The notes: generated by a model not told the origin, from the letters alone. A stretch of DNA of 5,310 nucleotides from an uncultured Oscillospiraceae bacterium (GCA_934623545.1 CAKTVN010000130.1:1-5310), one strand, 5' to 3'. Shown: positions 1 to 5,310, numbered from the stretch's first letter. Made by a program: numbers and translations.

Positions 1-31
1 CTGAGGCAAGTCGTCTCATTCTTGCGGTCAT
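1..31 (-). CDS. Start of a downstream gene, truncated by the window edge
   Basis: Only ten codons are visible, reading MTARMRRLAS, and the gene continues past the left edge. The start is supported by AGGAG at 42-46 on the minus strand, ten bases before the ATG, and by its position 15 bases after the stop of the ThiF-like fragment on the same strand, which suggests co-transcription. The product cannot be identified from ten residues. In bacterial ubiquitin-like conjugation loci the gene after the E1/ThiF gene is often a JAB/Mov34-type deubiquitinase, and an opening with RLAS would be compatible with one, but that is a guess from context only. Confidence 0.5.
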   Translation of the reverse strand, partial: MTARMRRLAS

Positions 32-46
32 ATGGCTGCGTCTCCT

Positions 47-700
47 TTATAGATTTTCAAACACTTCTGCTTCATCAGAGGTGAATTCGTAGTAGGCTGT
101 GTCCATTCCAATTCTGCCTCCGACAATATGTAGCAAAGGAATGCCGATTTCGATGGGCGTTTTGTCCAAGAATTCCTCGTTCCCCGTAATGGAATGGACG
201 CTGTCAAATGTCATCTGTGCTCCACATTTCGGGCAGGTCAGCACTTCTCCTTTTAGCTTGTGGACAGGAGTAAACAGCGCTTTGTTCTCTCCACAGGAGC
301 ATTTTGCTGTTGTCGCAATATCTCGATCAAAGTCAAGAACTGCCTTTTCACCAAGCTCACTACGGATTTCTGCCAGTATTTCTCTGAGAGAGGTTGTCCG
401 TACAGACCAAGGCTTTTCGATGATCTTCTCATAGGTATCGTGGCTCATGCAGTCGTCCTTGCGCTGATACTTAACGACATAGGAATCATGAGTGAGGCCG
501 TTGAACACATATCCTTTGCCGGCGAGTGTAGGAAGATTCCGATCCGCATGGAGCAGTTTCAACATTTCCTGCACTTGAATGCCAGCAATAACGGAAGATG
601 ATGTCGGTGTAGTTGGGATTTTACCCTCGGCCATTTGCTCGTGTGTCAGCAGGGCACAGGATTTGCGCTTGTTAATGAGCCGCCAGTCCATCTCTGTCAT
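47..700 (-). CDS. ThiF/E1-like adenylyltransferase, C-terminal fragment (probable truncated gene)
   Basis: This 217-residue product matches the C-terminal half of ThiF/MoeB/E1-like enzymes, which adenylate the C-terminus of a ubiquitin-like protein and pass it to a cysteine. Residues 14-51 hold the typical SCALLT...PTTPT...AGIQVQEMLKLLH stretch: a cysteine (C15) in the place where E1-like enzymes often carry the acceptor cysteine, followed by the conserved helix. Next come GYVFNGLTHDSY (63-74) and DCMSH (83-87). Two close cysteine pairs (C134/C136 and C156/C159) look like a zinc ribbon, ahead of a conserved-looking tail, FLDKTPIEIGIP (177-188). The N-terminal Rossmann domain with its GxGxxG ATP site is absent. 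The frame meets a TAA nine codons before the ATG, and no good ribosome-binding site precedes the start. The ATG lies seven bases after the stop of the broken RepA-like gene. I infer a non-functional remnant of a full-length E1, possibly from a Bil/Bub-type operon. A standalone role for the C-terminal domain cannot be excluded. Confidence 0.75.
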   Translation of the reverse strand: MTEMDWRLINKRKSCALLTHEQMAEGKIPTTPTSSSVIAGIQVQEMLKLLHADRNLPTLAGKGYVFNGLTHDSYVVKYQRKDDCMSHDTYEKIIEKPWSVRTTSLREILAEIRSELGEKAVLDFDRDIATTAKCSCGENKALFTPVHKLKGEVLTCPKCGAQMTFDSVHSITGNEEFLDKTPIEIGIPLLHIVGGRIGMDTAYYEFTSDEAEVFENL

Positions 701-707
701 GGTGCAT

Positions 708-1640
708 TCATAAAATGCCGTTTTTCCTTAGAGCGTCAACGCTTTTTCGGATTTGATGCGAGAAGCTGTTCGGTGTCCAGCTCTCGATTCCGGCAGGGTC
801 GATCTTTTCCAACAGTGCTTTTGCAGGGGCGCTGATTTCTGGCTCTTTTTGCAGAAGTTCAGAGAGAAGATTTTCAATCTGAAGCGTTGAAATCCTAGAA
901 GCACCGCTGCAAGTTTTGCTGTCCTCAAGCAGTTTCCAGATGTGATCTTCCTCGCCAAATTCCAGTTTTAATGTGCGATCTGGGATGTCCCGACCGGTGC
1001 AATGCAGCGAGGCAATGTTGGCAAGACGCGAATTTTTCTGGAGAACAAAGGTCGAATCTGCCGCACCGCTTAAGCCCGTCGAACCGGAGATCATGTTCAT
1101 CGGATCGTCATCGTGGAGCTTCCGCAGATGGTGAATCAAGAGGATTGCAATGTGCCGCCTGTCTGCAAGCCGTTTCAGAAGCCCGATGTCCTGATAGTCA
1201 TTTGCATACAAATTGCTGTCACTGCCCGCGCTCCGAACACGCTGCAACGTGTCGATCACAACGAGCTTCATATTGGGATGCTCCGCTAGAAATTGCTCAA
1301 TCTGCTGTTCCAACCCGCGCTTGAGTGTGTCAGCCATGATTGCAAAGTGCAGCGTTGGCGGCGCGTCCTCGGTCAGATCAAAGAGCCGTGTCTGAATACG
1401 CTGGAACGAATCTTCAAGGCTGAGGTACAGAACTTCACCCTGCGTCACGGCAAAATTCCAGAGCGGCTGCCCCTGCGAAACGCACAAGCAAAGCCACAAA
1501 GCCAGCTAGGACTTGCCGATTTTCGGTGCACCCGCGAGGATATGCAAGCCCTCCGGGAGCAGTTCCTCTACCAGAAACGACACTGGCGAGTATGGTGCGC
1601 TTTGCAGCTGCTCGGCGGTCATGGTTTCGAGTTTCTTCAT
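708..1640 (-). pseudogene. RepA-like AAA_25 helicase/ATPase, broken by an in-frame TAG at Walker A
   Basis: From the ATG at 1640 (GGAAG lies seven bases upstream) the frame encodes 44 residues ending in the Walker A motif GAPKIGKS (37-44). It then hits TAG at 1506-1508 and continues in the same frame for 263 residues. Relatives usually have tryptophan here (GKSWLAL), so a single TGG-to-TAG change explains the break. The remainder is typical of RepA-type RecA-fold ATPases, counting from the ATG: YLSLED (72-77), Walker B LVVIDT (126-131), LLIHHLRK (167-174) and ISGSTGLSGAAD (184-195). These proteins are hexameric DNA helicases or helicase-like ATPases common on plasmids and integrated elements. 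The C-terminus ends at NGIL, where relatives commonly run on into a short basic strand, so it too seems cut. A TTG at 1499 could restart translation, but the product would lack Walker A and so ATPase activity. An alternative ATG at 1658 has no visible ribosome-binding site. Confidence 0.85.
1506..1508 (-). other. Premature TAG (amber) codon in the RepA-like gene
   Basis: The minus strand reads GGC AAG TCC TAG CTG GCT TTG: G-K-S-stop-L-A-L. The same frame is open for 44 codons before it and 263 after it, with family motifs on both sides, so this is a point nonsense change and not a frameshift or a gene boundary. Confidence 0.9.
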
Positions 1641-1665
1641 TTGTTCACTTCCTTTCATTTTGCTA

Positions 1666-1694
1666 TTGACATTCTGCGTTACATGATTTAGACT
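1666..1694 (+). promoter_or_regulatory. Second possible plus-strand promoter overlapping the palindrome
   Basis: TTGACA at 1666-1671 is followed after exactly 17 bases by TAGACT at 1689-1694 (4 of 6 to TATAAT). The -10 runs into the palindrome at 1691-1705, the arrangement expected of a repressed promoter. It would give a leader of about 100 bases before the gene at 1804. It is weaker support for the start than the TATAAT promoter nearer the gene. Confidence 0.35.
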
Positions 1695-1705
1695 AATAAT
1701 TAGTC
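1691..1705. promoter_or_regulatory. Candidate operator: 15-bp palindrome GACTAATAATTAGTC
   Basis: Two perfect 7-base arms flank a single central base. The left arm belongs to TTAGACTAA (1688-1696), an element repeated exactly at 1725-1733 and as AGACTAA at 1755-1761. These copies lie on or next to -10 or -35 boxes of the divergent promoters. The family of the binding protein cannot be told from the site, and no regulator gene is seen in the window. Confidence 0.5.
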
Positions 1706-1726
1706 AATAGATTTGTTTTCTATTTT

Positions 1727-1755
1727 AGACTAACATAACTTTAAAATATTGTCAA
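1727..1755 (-). promoter_or_regulatory. Probable promoter of the RepA-ThiF unit
   Basis: On the minus strand TTGACA (1755-1750) is followed after 17 bases by TAGTCT (1732-1727). The -10 is preceded by TG at the extended -10 position (TGnTAnnnT), which offsets its weak match to TATAAT. The -10 box sits inside one AGACTAA repeat and the -35 box touches another, so a protein bound to these repeats would block this promoter. The leader to the ATG at 1640 would be about 80 bases. Confidence 0.5.
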
Positions 1756-1769
1756 GACTAATTTATAAT
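1740..1769 (+). promoter_or_regulatory. Probable promoter of the DUF6076-like gene
   Basis: A perfect TATAAT at 1764-1769 has TTTAAA (1740-1745, 4 of 6 to TTGACA) 18 bases upstream. Transcription would begin near 1776, about 28 bases before the ATG at 1804. The site overlaps the minus-strand promoter and an AGACTAA repeat at 1755-1761, so the two divergent units could share one regulator. Confidence 0.5.
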
Positions 1770-1803
1770 CAATATTTCAATATATCTATTTCGAGGTGCA
1801 GTG

Positions 1804-2751
1804 ATGTCAAAATTTCAGTGCAAATACTACCTGCTGGAAAACCGGGCCATTATGACTTCCAGTGAGGATTCCTTTTTTACGTCTAAAAAAATAGCAGACT
1901 GCCCGTTTCCGGACAGCCTGCTGTCGTTTGCGTATTTTGATCTGCGGCAATGGGAAGAAAAGTTCCATGAAGCAGACCGTGCGCTGATGCAGTATTACAA
2001 GACCCGCGAACCGGCGCTTCTCAATCCCGTCCGACTGGTTGTAAATGCGTTTCAAAGTGCGCATCCGTTTTTTACATTCCTTGGCCTTGACTGGACAGAC
2101 CGGTTGGCACAGGCAGAGGGCTGCAAGGATCCCGCGAAGCTGCTGCCGCACAAGGAATTGTCGCACATTCCCGCCAATCTGGATGCCATGCAGCGGCAGA
2201 TCCTGTTTTTGTTTCAGACGGTTCTGGACGCTGAGCTGAAAGACATTGATTCTTCTGCCAGAGTGCATGAATATGAAAAGGCATCACGGCTTAACCGATT
2301 TGATTTTCAGCCGATGCAGATCTCGTATGAACCGGTGGGCGGCGTGAGCTTTACGGATGTCCTGTATCCGAAAAATATCTATGACGTGATCGATTTTTCG
2401 CTGCGCGAATGTGTGCGGCGAAACATTATCATGCGCAAGTGTAAGAACTGCGGAAAATATTTTGCGCTCACCGTTCACGGCAGCACGGAGTATTGCGGCC
2501 ACGTATTTGACAGCCGCGGGCGCACCTGCAAGGAGGTCGGCGCAATGCGGCAGTATGCGCAGGTTCATGCATCGGATGAGCTTCTGAAAATCTATCGCCG
2601 CGAGTATAAGCGCCGCTTCGCATGGATCCGTGCGGGTAAGATCTCGCAGGAAGCATTCTCCGCTTGGAGCAAGGAAGCGCAGAAGGAGAAAGAAAAGTGC
2701 GAGACCGGGGAGATCTCGCAGATGGAATTTATAACATGGCTGAAACGATAA
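1804..2751 (+). CDS. DUF6076-like protein with a Cys4 zinc-binding site
   Basis: The 315-residue product has no signal peptide or membrane segment. Its C-terminal third holds a probable zinc site, CKNCGKYF (C213, C216), then YC (C231) and TC (C242), followed by a charged helical tail (255-315) with RAGKISQEAFSAW and TGEISQMEFITW, two similar GKIS/GEIS-x-F-x-W segments. This layout agrees with my recollection of DUF6076 proteins of gut Bacillota, whose function is unknown. A related pattern occurs in CGNR/ABATE-type zinc-finger proteins, so nucleic-acid binding is possible but unproven. The N-terminal 200 residues show no motif I recognise. The ATG at 1804 is chosen because GAGGTG at 1793-1798 stands five bases away; the in-frame GTG at 1801 would leave only two bases. 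It is read divergently from the RepA-like gene and is alone on its transcript. It looks intact, unlike the genes across the divergent region. Confidence 0.8.
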   Translation: MSKFQCKYYLLENRAIMTSSEDSFFTSKKIADCPFPDSLLSFAYFDLRQWEEKFHEADRALMQYYKTREPALLNPVRLVVNAFQSAHPFFTFLGLDWTDRLAQAEGCKDPAKLLPHKELSHIPANLDAMQRQILFLFQTVLDAELKDIDSSARVHEYEKASRLNRFDFQPMQISYEPVGGVSFTDVLYPKNIYDVIDFSLRECVRRNIIMRKCKNCGKYFALTVHGSTEYCGHVFDSRGRTCKEVGAMRQYAQVHASDELLKIYRREYKRRFAWIRAGKISQEAFSAWSKEAQKEKEKCETGEISQMEFITWLKR

Positions 2752-3231
2752 GTTCGTATAAAATCACCTGTGCTGAAAAAATGAAGTGCCACGCGAAGTA
2801 TAGATAATAATTTAAAGTAAACTGTTCGGATTGCCGAAAGGACTTGCTGTCTGTGAGTCGCAGACAGCAAGCCCTTTCGTTACGCTTTATGCGGAAGGGG
2901 ACGTCTTCTCAATCAGCCCGCGATGAAGCATTGCAAAACAAAGACGATAGTGAAGGCGCGTATGTACCTGATAATCTCCAACAACGATATTTACCGTCGC
3001 ACGGCAAACTGCTTCTGCAAGCACGGCATCGAGTTCGGCGCGCTGGATTAGTCCCGACGCCTCGCAGCAATGCTGCATTTTCACCGCAGACATCGTCCGC
3101 GCAGAGGCAATATTACACAGCGACGTGCGACAACATCGCATATAAATGGATGCGGCACCGATGTTCATTGAAAAATATCTAAAATGACGGCAAGTAAGAA
3201 AAAATAGCTGTGCAAAATTCACAAAAAGGAC
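2752..3231. other. 480-base stretch with no convincing gene
   Basis: Apart from the hairpin at 2835-2879 I see no supported gene here. A plus-strand frame at 2923-3051 (42 codons, containing MYLIISNNDIYRRTANC) reads like protein but lacks a ribosome-binding site. A longer minus-strand frame (2887-3246) overlaps it and resembles nothing I know. The stretch may contain decayed coding sequence, and no tRNA-like fold or tandem repeat is evident. Confidence 0.5.
2835..2879. terminator. Long hairpin, possible degenerate terminator
   Basis: Arms 2835-2853 and 2861-2879 pair over 19 positions with one A-C mismatch at 2842/2872, around a 7-base loop (TGAGTCG). It starts 83 bases after the stop of the DUF6076-like gene. 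The stem carries runs (CGAAAGG / CCTTTCG) common in Bacillota terminators, but neither strand has a proper T tract: the plus strand continues TTACGCTTTATG. It may be a decayed or Rho-assisted terminator, or a structured repeat of another kind. Confidence 0.5.
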
Positions 3232-3260
3232 TTGACGAACGAACAAAAATCATATATTAT
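3232..3260 (+). promoter_or_regulatory. Promoter of the HAD / DHS-like / PfkB operon
   Basis: TTGACG at 3232-3237 is separated by 17 bases from TATTAT at 3255-3260, a near-consensus vegetative promoter (5 of 6 at both boxes). The AT-rich spacer and the palindrome directly downstream support it. Transcription would begin near 3267, giving a leader of roughly 50 to 75 bases. Confidence 0.7.
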
Positions 3261-3273
3261 ATTTACTGTAAAA

Positions 3274-3300
3274 TGTAATCGATTACAGAAAACGATTACA
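3274..3300 (+). promoter_or_regulatory. LacI-type operator with an additional half-site
   Basis: TGTAATCGATTACA (3274-3287) is a perfect 14-base palindrome with central CG, the form typical of LacI-family operators (TGTAAnCGnTTACA). The half-site CGATTACA recurs at 3293-3300, and TGTAA also stands at 3267-3271. The position just downstream of the promoter fits repression by blocking initiation or early elongation. LacI-family repressors commonly respond to sugars or sugar derivatives. The regulator gene is not in the window. Confidence 0.7.
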
Positions 3301-3340
3301 TCGCAGGCCTGAGATGATTGCAAAAAAGGAACAGACGGAT

Positions 3341-4165
3341 ATGTACAGACCAAAAGAAACCAGTCAGATTGAAATCGTTAAGAATTGGGCGGACTATGAT
3401 ATCCGCTACGCACTGTTTGACTTTGACGGAACGATCAGCCTGATCCGGGAGGGCTGGCAGGAGATCATGATCCCTTATTTCACAGAGGTGCTCCGCGAGA
3501 CCGGAACAGAGGAGAGCGAGGAAGCGTTGGAAACCTGTGCCCGAGAGTTTGTGGACAAGCTGACGGGAAAGCAGACGATTTTCCAGTGTCTCCGGTTGAA
3601 AGAGGAAGTGGAAAAGCGGGGGCGCACGAGCCTGGAAGCAATCGAATACAAGAATGAATATTTAAGACGGCTGGAGCTTCGCATTAAAGACAGAAAAGAG
3701 AAGTTGGCAAACGGGACGTGCAGTCCTGAGGAGTATCTTGTTCCGGGAAGCAAAGCCTTTCTGGAACTTCTTCAGGAAAACGGCATCAAGTGTTATCTGG
3801 CCAGCGGCACGGATGAGCAGGACGTTTTGTATGAAGCGAGCCTTCTGAAACTTGATGGCGTTTTTGTCGGCGGGATTCACGGCGCGCATGCGGCCATGAC
3901 GGAATGTTCCAAGGAACTGGTCATCCGCGATATGCTGGAAAAAGAACATATTCTGCCGAATCAGCTGGTTTCCTTCGGCGATGGCTACGTGGAAGTTGAA
4001 CTGGTGGCACAGTTGGGCGGTCTTGCGATCGGCGTGGCCAGCGAAGAAAAAACGCGTCAGGGGATTAACGCATGGAAGCGAAAACGCCTTATTAGTGCGG
4101 GCGCTCGTGCGATTATACCGGACTTCCGGGAAAAAGAAGAGATCTTCCAACTCATAAGGGGGTAA
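3341..4165 (+). CDS. HAD-superfamily hydrolase (phosphoglycolate-phosphatase-like)
   Basis: The 274-residue protein carries the four HAD motifs: I, DFDGT (27-31, nucleophile D27 and acid D29); II, SGT (155-157); III, probably K190 in CSKELVI; IV, GDGYVE (213-218, with Glu at the place where many relatives have the second Asp). About 100 largely helical residues between motifs I and II form a C1-type cap, as in phosphoglycolate phosphatases and beta-phosphoglucomutases, so a small phosphorylated metabolite is the likely substrate. Its identity is unknown. I prefer the ATG at 3341 because AAAAGGA ends ten bases upstream. The ATG at 3314 would add nine residues but has only a short AGG upstream. 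It is the first gene after the LacI-type operator and ends five bases before the next gene. No signal peptide is present, so it is probably cytoplasmic. Confidence 0.88.
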   Translation: MYRPKETSQIEIVKNWADYDIRYALFDFDGTISLIREGWQEIMIPYFTEVLRETGTEESEEALETCAREFVDKLTGKQTIFQCLRLKEEVEKRGRTSLEAIEYKNEYLRRLELRIKDRKEKLANGTCSPEEYLVPGSKAFLELLQENGIKCYLASGTDEQDVLYEASLLKLDGVFVGGIHGAHAAMTECSKELVIRDMLEKEHILPNQLVSFGDGYVEVELVAQLGGLAIGVASEEKTRQGINAWKRKRLISAGARAIIPDFREKEEIFQLIRG

Positions 4166-4170
4166 ATTCA

Positions 4171-5154
4171 ATGCCGTTTGCACAATTTGACCGTTCGCAG
4201 CTTAAAATTCTCCCGCTGAACGAACGCGTCCACGATGTGGATCTTGACAAGACGCTTCTTGCGGTGGATGGAGAGATCCCGAGCTTTTCCCATCCGGCGC
4301 TGCCTGTACTGGCGGAGGCTGTGGTGGAAGCTCGTAGAAAATATAACGCCACGGTGCTTATGATGTACGGTGCACACGTCATTCGTACCGGAAACAGCGC
4401 GTTCATGATCGAACTGATGAAGCGCGGTCTGGTGACGCACTTTGCCACAAACGGCGCCGGTTCCATTCACGATTTTGAGCTGGCGATGATCGGACACACC
4501 TGTGAAAGCGTCGCCAAGTATATCAGTGAAGGACAGTTCGGCCTCTGGAAGGAGACAGGGCTGATCAACGATATCATTGTTCAGGGCGCGAAAGACGGCA
4601 TCGGCTGGGGAGAAGCTGTGGGTCGGTATATCTGGGAAAACAATTTCCCGAACCGGGAAAAGAGCGTTCTGGCGATGGGATACCATTTGGGTGTGCCCTG
4701 CACCGTGCATATCGGCATTGGCAATGATATTATCCACGAACACCCCAACTGCGACGGCGCGGCGATGGGAAGTTGCTCCTATACGGATTTTCTGATTTAT
4801 GCGCAGAGCGTTACCAATCTGGAGCACGGCGTTTTCCTGAACTTCGGTTCGGCTGTGGCCGGACCTGAGGTCTATCTGAAGGCTCTGGCGATGGCACGGA
4901 ATGTGGCCCGCCAGAAGGGAGAAGAAATCACACATTTCCACACGGCGGTTTTTGACCTTCAGGGCATCGACGAATCAGACGATTACGATACTGCGCCGCC
5001 CAAAACGGATCCGAGATACTATTTCCGTCCGTGGAAGACGATTCTGGCAAGAACGGTGGCAGATGGCGGAAAGAGCTTCTACGTCCGTGGCGAGCACCGG
5101 CAGACGCTGCCGAATCTGGCAAGACAGATTCTGACACTGGACGACAACCGCTGA
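4171..5154 (+). CDS. Deoxyhypusine synthase-like family protein, function unknown
   Basis: The 327-residue product has the landmarks of the deoxyhypusine synthase (DHS) fold: MMYGAHVIRTG (64-74), ATNGAGSIHDFE (92-103), ETG (128-130), VHIGIGNDIIH (179-189), NFGSAVAGPEVYLKAL (224-239) and a C-terminal RGEHRQTLP (306-314). True DHS makes a spermidine-derived modification on a lysine of eIF5A and uses NAD and an active-site lysine in a SWGKI-like motif. I see no such motif, and in my by-eye alignment the position is Thr or Arg. Bacteria lack eIF5A, so this is a divergent paralogue that may keep NAD-type binding but perform another reaction. The start is supported by AAGGGGG about eight bases upstream. 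It sits five bases after the HAD gene and 22 bases before the kinase-like gene, so it is almost certainly co-transcribed and probably acts in the same pathway. Confidence 0.82.
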   Translation: MPFAQFDRSQLKILPLNERVHDVDLDKTLLAVDGEIPSFSHPALPVLAEAVVEARRKYNATVLMMYGAHVIRTGNSAFMIELMKRGLVTHFATNGAGSIHDFELAMIGHTCESVAKYISEGQFGLWKETGLINDIIVQGAKDGIGWGEAVGRYIWENNFPNREKSVLAMGYHLGVPCTVHIGIGNDIIHEHPNCDGAAMGSCSYTDFLIYAQSVTNLEHGVFLNFGSAVAGPEVYLKALAMARNVARQKGEEITHFHTAVFDLQGIDESDDYDTAPPKTDPRYYFRPWKTILARTVADGGKSFYVRGEHRQTLPNLARQILTLDDNR

Positions 5155-5176
5155 CAGGCGTGAGGGAACCGGAAGC

Positions 5177-5310
5177 ATGAACGTAGATAAAATCATTTCC
5201 AGTCTGTCAAAGGCAGAGGATATCCGCGTAGTTGTGTTCGGCGATTATTCGCTGGACGATTGCGTCCGGCTCGGATCGGTCATGGGCGGGCTCTGCGTGC
5301 GCGCGGTGGG
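5177..5310 (+). CDS. Probable PfkB/RfaE-type carbohydrate kinase, N-terminus only
   Basis: Forty-four codons are visible before the right edge. The opening, a short helix followed by IRVVVFGDYSLDD (residues 16-28), is the usual first strand and GDxxLD motif of PfkB/ribokinase-family kinases, especially the RfaE/HldE kinase domain. The residues after it (VRLGSVMGGLCVRAVG) match that family less clearly, so the call is tentative. GAGGG at 5162-5166 lies ten bases before the ATG, and GGAA at 5171-5174 is too close to act. It follows the DHS-like gene by 22 bases as the third gene of the operon. A sugar kinase would agree with the upstream phosphatase and the LacI-type operator. Confidence 0.6.
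   Translation, partial: MNVDKIISSLSKAEDIRVVVFGDYSLDDCVRLGSVMGGLCVRAV

Larger units (their letters stand above)
1688..1761 (+). repeat. Three direct copies of (TT)AGACTAA in the divergent control region
   Basis: TTAGACTAA occurs at 1688-1696 and 1725-1733, and AGACTAA at 1755-1761, spaced 37 and about 29 bases apart. Only the first is completed into a full palindrome; the third has a poor second half. The clustering within 75 bases of promoter sequence suggests binding sites, although AT-rich DNA makes some chance repetition possible. Confidence 0.5.

Noticed and set aside
1506..1508. TAG read as a sense codon (suppression or code change)
   Set aside because: No evidence in the window supports it. 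The intact genes end in TAA or TGA, but they are too few to argue recoding, and a TGG-to-TAG mutation is simpler.
1293..1691. Plus-strand 132-codon frame opposite the RepA-like gene
   Set aside because: It lies antisense to clearly conserved RepA motifs and has no recognisable domain, so it is a shadow frame.
1688..1761. CRISPR-like or iteron array
   Set aside because: The repeated unit is only seven to nine bases, with three copies at unequal spacing, all located on promoter boxes. It fits operators better than CRISPR repeats or replication iterons.
2844..3182. Plus-strand 112-codon frame starting inside the hairpin
   Set aside because: Its first codons are the hairpin stem, the composition looks random and no start signal precedes it.
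2887..3246. Minus-strand 119-codon frame in the gap before the HAD operon
   Set aside because: It has no ribosome-binding site, resembles no family I know, is rich in Cys and Arg as expected of non-coding frames, and begins inside the promoter of the HAD operon.
3341..4165. Assignment of the HAD protein to GmhB or another named phosphatase
   Set aside because: The long C1-type cap differs from GmhB/HisB-type enzymes, and the cap sequence does not point to a specific substrate.
4171..5154. Annotation as a true deoxyhypusine synthase
   Set aside because: The SWGKI-type catalytic-lysine motif is not visible, and bacteria lack the eIF5A substrate. Only family-level similarity is claimed.

Overview
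The window looks like a piece of a Bacillota chromosome (probably a gut anaerobe of the Clostridia or Negativicutes). The reasons are strong AGGAGG-type ribosome-binding sites, vegetative TTGACA/TATAAT-like promoters, moderate GC genes with AT-rich spacers, and a DUF6076-like zinc-binding protein of a kind I associate with gut Bacillota. This assignment is an inference from content, not a measured match.

The window has two unrelated halves. The left half (1-2751) looks like an accessory or mobile-derived region with two divergent transcription units. On the minus strand, reading from about 1640 down to 1, are three pieces. The first is a RepA-like (AAA_25 / RecA-fold) ATPase gene, broken by an in-frame TAG just after its Walker A motif and seemingly cut short at the C-terminus. 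The second is the C-terminal half of a ThiF/E1-like ubiquitin-activating-type enzyme, without its nucleotide-binding Rossmann domain. The third is the first ten codons of another gene, which runs off the left edge behind a good ribosome-binding site. This resembles a decayed operon in which a deletion joined a RepA gene to the middle of a ThiF gene. ThiF/E1 proteins of this type are known from bacterial ubiquitin-like conjugation (Bil/Bub-type) loci, so this may be the scar of such a system. On the plus strand a 315-residue DUF6076-like protein with a Cys4 zinc site is read divergently. The two units share an AT-rich control region (1641-1803) with opposed promoters and repeated AGACTAA elements, one of which forms a 15-bp palindrome.

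Between the halves lies about 480 bases without a convincing gene. It holds one long hairpin (2835-2879) and possibly some decayed coding sequence.

The right half (3232-5310) is an intact-looking plus-strand operon. It starts with a good promoter followed at once by a perfect LacI-type palindrome (TGTAATCGATTACA) and an extra half-site. Three genes follow with short gaps: a HAD-superfamily phosphatase, a protein of the deoxyhypusine-synthase-like family that lacks the recognisable catalytic-lysine motif, and the start of a probable PfkB/RfaE-type sugar kinase. Kinase, phosphatase and LacI-type control suggest sugar or sugar-phosphate metabolism. The deoxyhypusine-synthase-like protein is the unexplained member.
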